Source: Bryobacteraceae bacterium
GTDB taxonomy: Bacteria > Acidobacteriota > Terriglobia > Bryobacterales > Bryobacteraceae
Direction: 5' to 3'
Length of the DNA stretch: 5,212 bases
Assembly (NCBI GenBank): GCA_019686145.1
Contig: JADGHK010000225.1
Location: 1-5,212 of the forward strand
The first letter of the stretch is position 1. Each line of letters begins with the position of its first letter. The notes beneath the pieces are model-generated. The model did not search any database and was not told where the DNA came from. It was given only the letters and a program-made list of their open reading frames with translations. Shown piece after piece: positions 4,706 through 5,212 of this stretch. Made by a program: the position numbers and the translations under genes.

Positions 4706-5212
4706 CGCCATGACGGGAGGGTTGGCGGCCGGAGTCGCGGGCCTTGTTGCAGGCGGGAGCGTCCTTGCGTACGCTGCCCGGGCGCGGTCATCGACCCTGT
4801 TCGGCCCTTCGGTCTGGAGAGGGCCTCGCAATCTTCCGCGCATTGCTCTCACGTTTGACGATGGACCGAGCGAGGGCACCCCGGAGCTGCTCCGGATCCT
4901 GGACGAGTACAAGGTCAGCGCGACGTTCTTCCAATGCGGCGTCGCCGTGCGGAGGCTGCCGGACGTCGCGCGGGAGGTTGTAAAGCGCGGCCACGAGATT
5001 GGGAATCACAGCCACTCACACGCGCTTCTGTCGCTCCGCAGCGGCCGCTTTATCTATGAGGAACTCGCCGCCGCCAGCCAGGCCATTGCCGAAGCCACGG
5101 GCAGGACTCCAAGGCTGTTCCGGCCTCCCTATGGCGTCCGGTGGTTCGGCCTGGCACAGGCGCAGCAGCGGCTTGGGCTCCTTGGAGTGATGTGGACGGT
5201 GATTGGCAGAGA
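4695..5212 (+). CDS. Polysaccharide deacetylase (CE4/NodB domain), 3' end missing
   Basis: Metal-dependent deacetylase of the carbohydrate esterase 4 family, which removes N- or O-acetyl groups from peptidoglycan, chitin-like or other polysaccharides. 172 residues are visible, with no stop before the window ends. Residues 7-28 are small and hydrophobic (GGLAAGVAGLVAGGSVLAYA), fitting a membrane anchor or signal peptide, so the enzyme probably acts outside the cytoplasmic membrane. The NodB domain begins near 49: LTFDDGP (52-58; Asp55 base, Asp56 metal ligand), SATFF (75-79), HEIGNHSHSH (100-109; His105 and His109 metal ligands) and RPPYG (143-147). VMWTV (165-169) opens the next conserved block before the cut. 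ATG 4695 overlaps the upstream gene by 11 bases with only GGGGG directly before it; ATG 4710 is the alternative start, removing five residues. The polymer acted on cannot be told from the sequence. Confidence 0.93.
   Translation, partial: MSNSAMTGGLAAGVAGLVAGGSVLAYAARARSSTLFGPSVWRGPRNLPRIALTFDDGPSEGTPELLRILDEYKVSATFFQCGVAVRRLPDVAREVVKRGHEIGNHSHSHALLSLRSGRFIYEELAAASQAIAEATGRTPRLFRPPYGVRWFGLAQAQQRLGLLGVMWTVIGR

Noticed and set aside
4343..4912. 189-codon minus-strand open frame spanning two gene ends
   Set aside because: It covers the conserved C-terminus of one enzyme and the NodB motif of the next, and its product has no recognisable features.

Overview
The window is ordinary bacterial chromosome, mostly GC-rich with closely packed genes, all on the + strand. 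The gene types (an arginine cluster with a short cysteine-tailed GNAT acetyltransferase, a free-standing MoeA-like molybdopterin-binding protein, an enolase-superfamily dehydratase/racemase) would suit an Acidobacteriota-like soil bacterium. That is a guess from family resemblance, not a demonstrated placement. I see no rRNA, tRNA, CRISPR array, insertion sequence or phage gene.

Region 1 (2-2019) is part of an arginine biosynthesis operon: the 3' two thirds of argC, then argB overlapping it by 4 bases, then after a 9-base gap a GNAT protein resembling short-form N-acetylglutamate synthases. The GNAT protein would make N-acetylglutamate, ArgB would phosphorylate it and ArgC would reduce the acyl phosphate to the semialdehyde, so three consecutive early steps are encoded side by side.

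Region 2 (2020-2340) is a 321-base non-coding stretch. Its second half is AT-rich (45 G/C in the 120 bases 2161-2280). It holds two related palindromes (GAGAA-WW-TCTC) 51 bases apart, a longer-range inverted repeat, a -10-like element, a GC-rich leader hairpin and purine-rich ribosome-binding sequence. This looks like the control region of the next gene and is the least explained part of the window.

Region 3 (2341-3312) encodes a 323-residue MoeA/MogA-type molybdopterin-binding protein. It has its own leader and is closed by a strong intrinsic terminator (3367-3400), with a second hairpin just before it. It therefore looks like a single-gene transcription unit. No other molybdenum-cofactor gene or molybdoenzyme is visible.

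Region 4 (3461-5212) holds a mandelate racemase/muconate lactonizing enzyme family protein (probably an acid-sugar dehydratase or racemase, substrate unknown). Its end overlaps by 11 bases the start of a membrane-anchored or secreted CE4 polysaccharide deacetylase that runs off the window. The overlap suggests co-transcription, but no shared pathway can be proved.

I do not find a convincing new biological system. The best leads are the paired palindromes upstream of the molybdopterin-binding gene, the unusual active-site pattern of the enolase-superfamily enzyme, and the cysteine-tailed acetyltransferase in the arginine operon.
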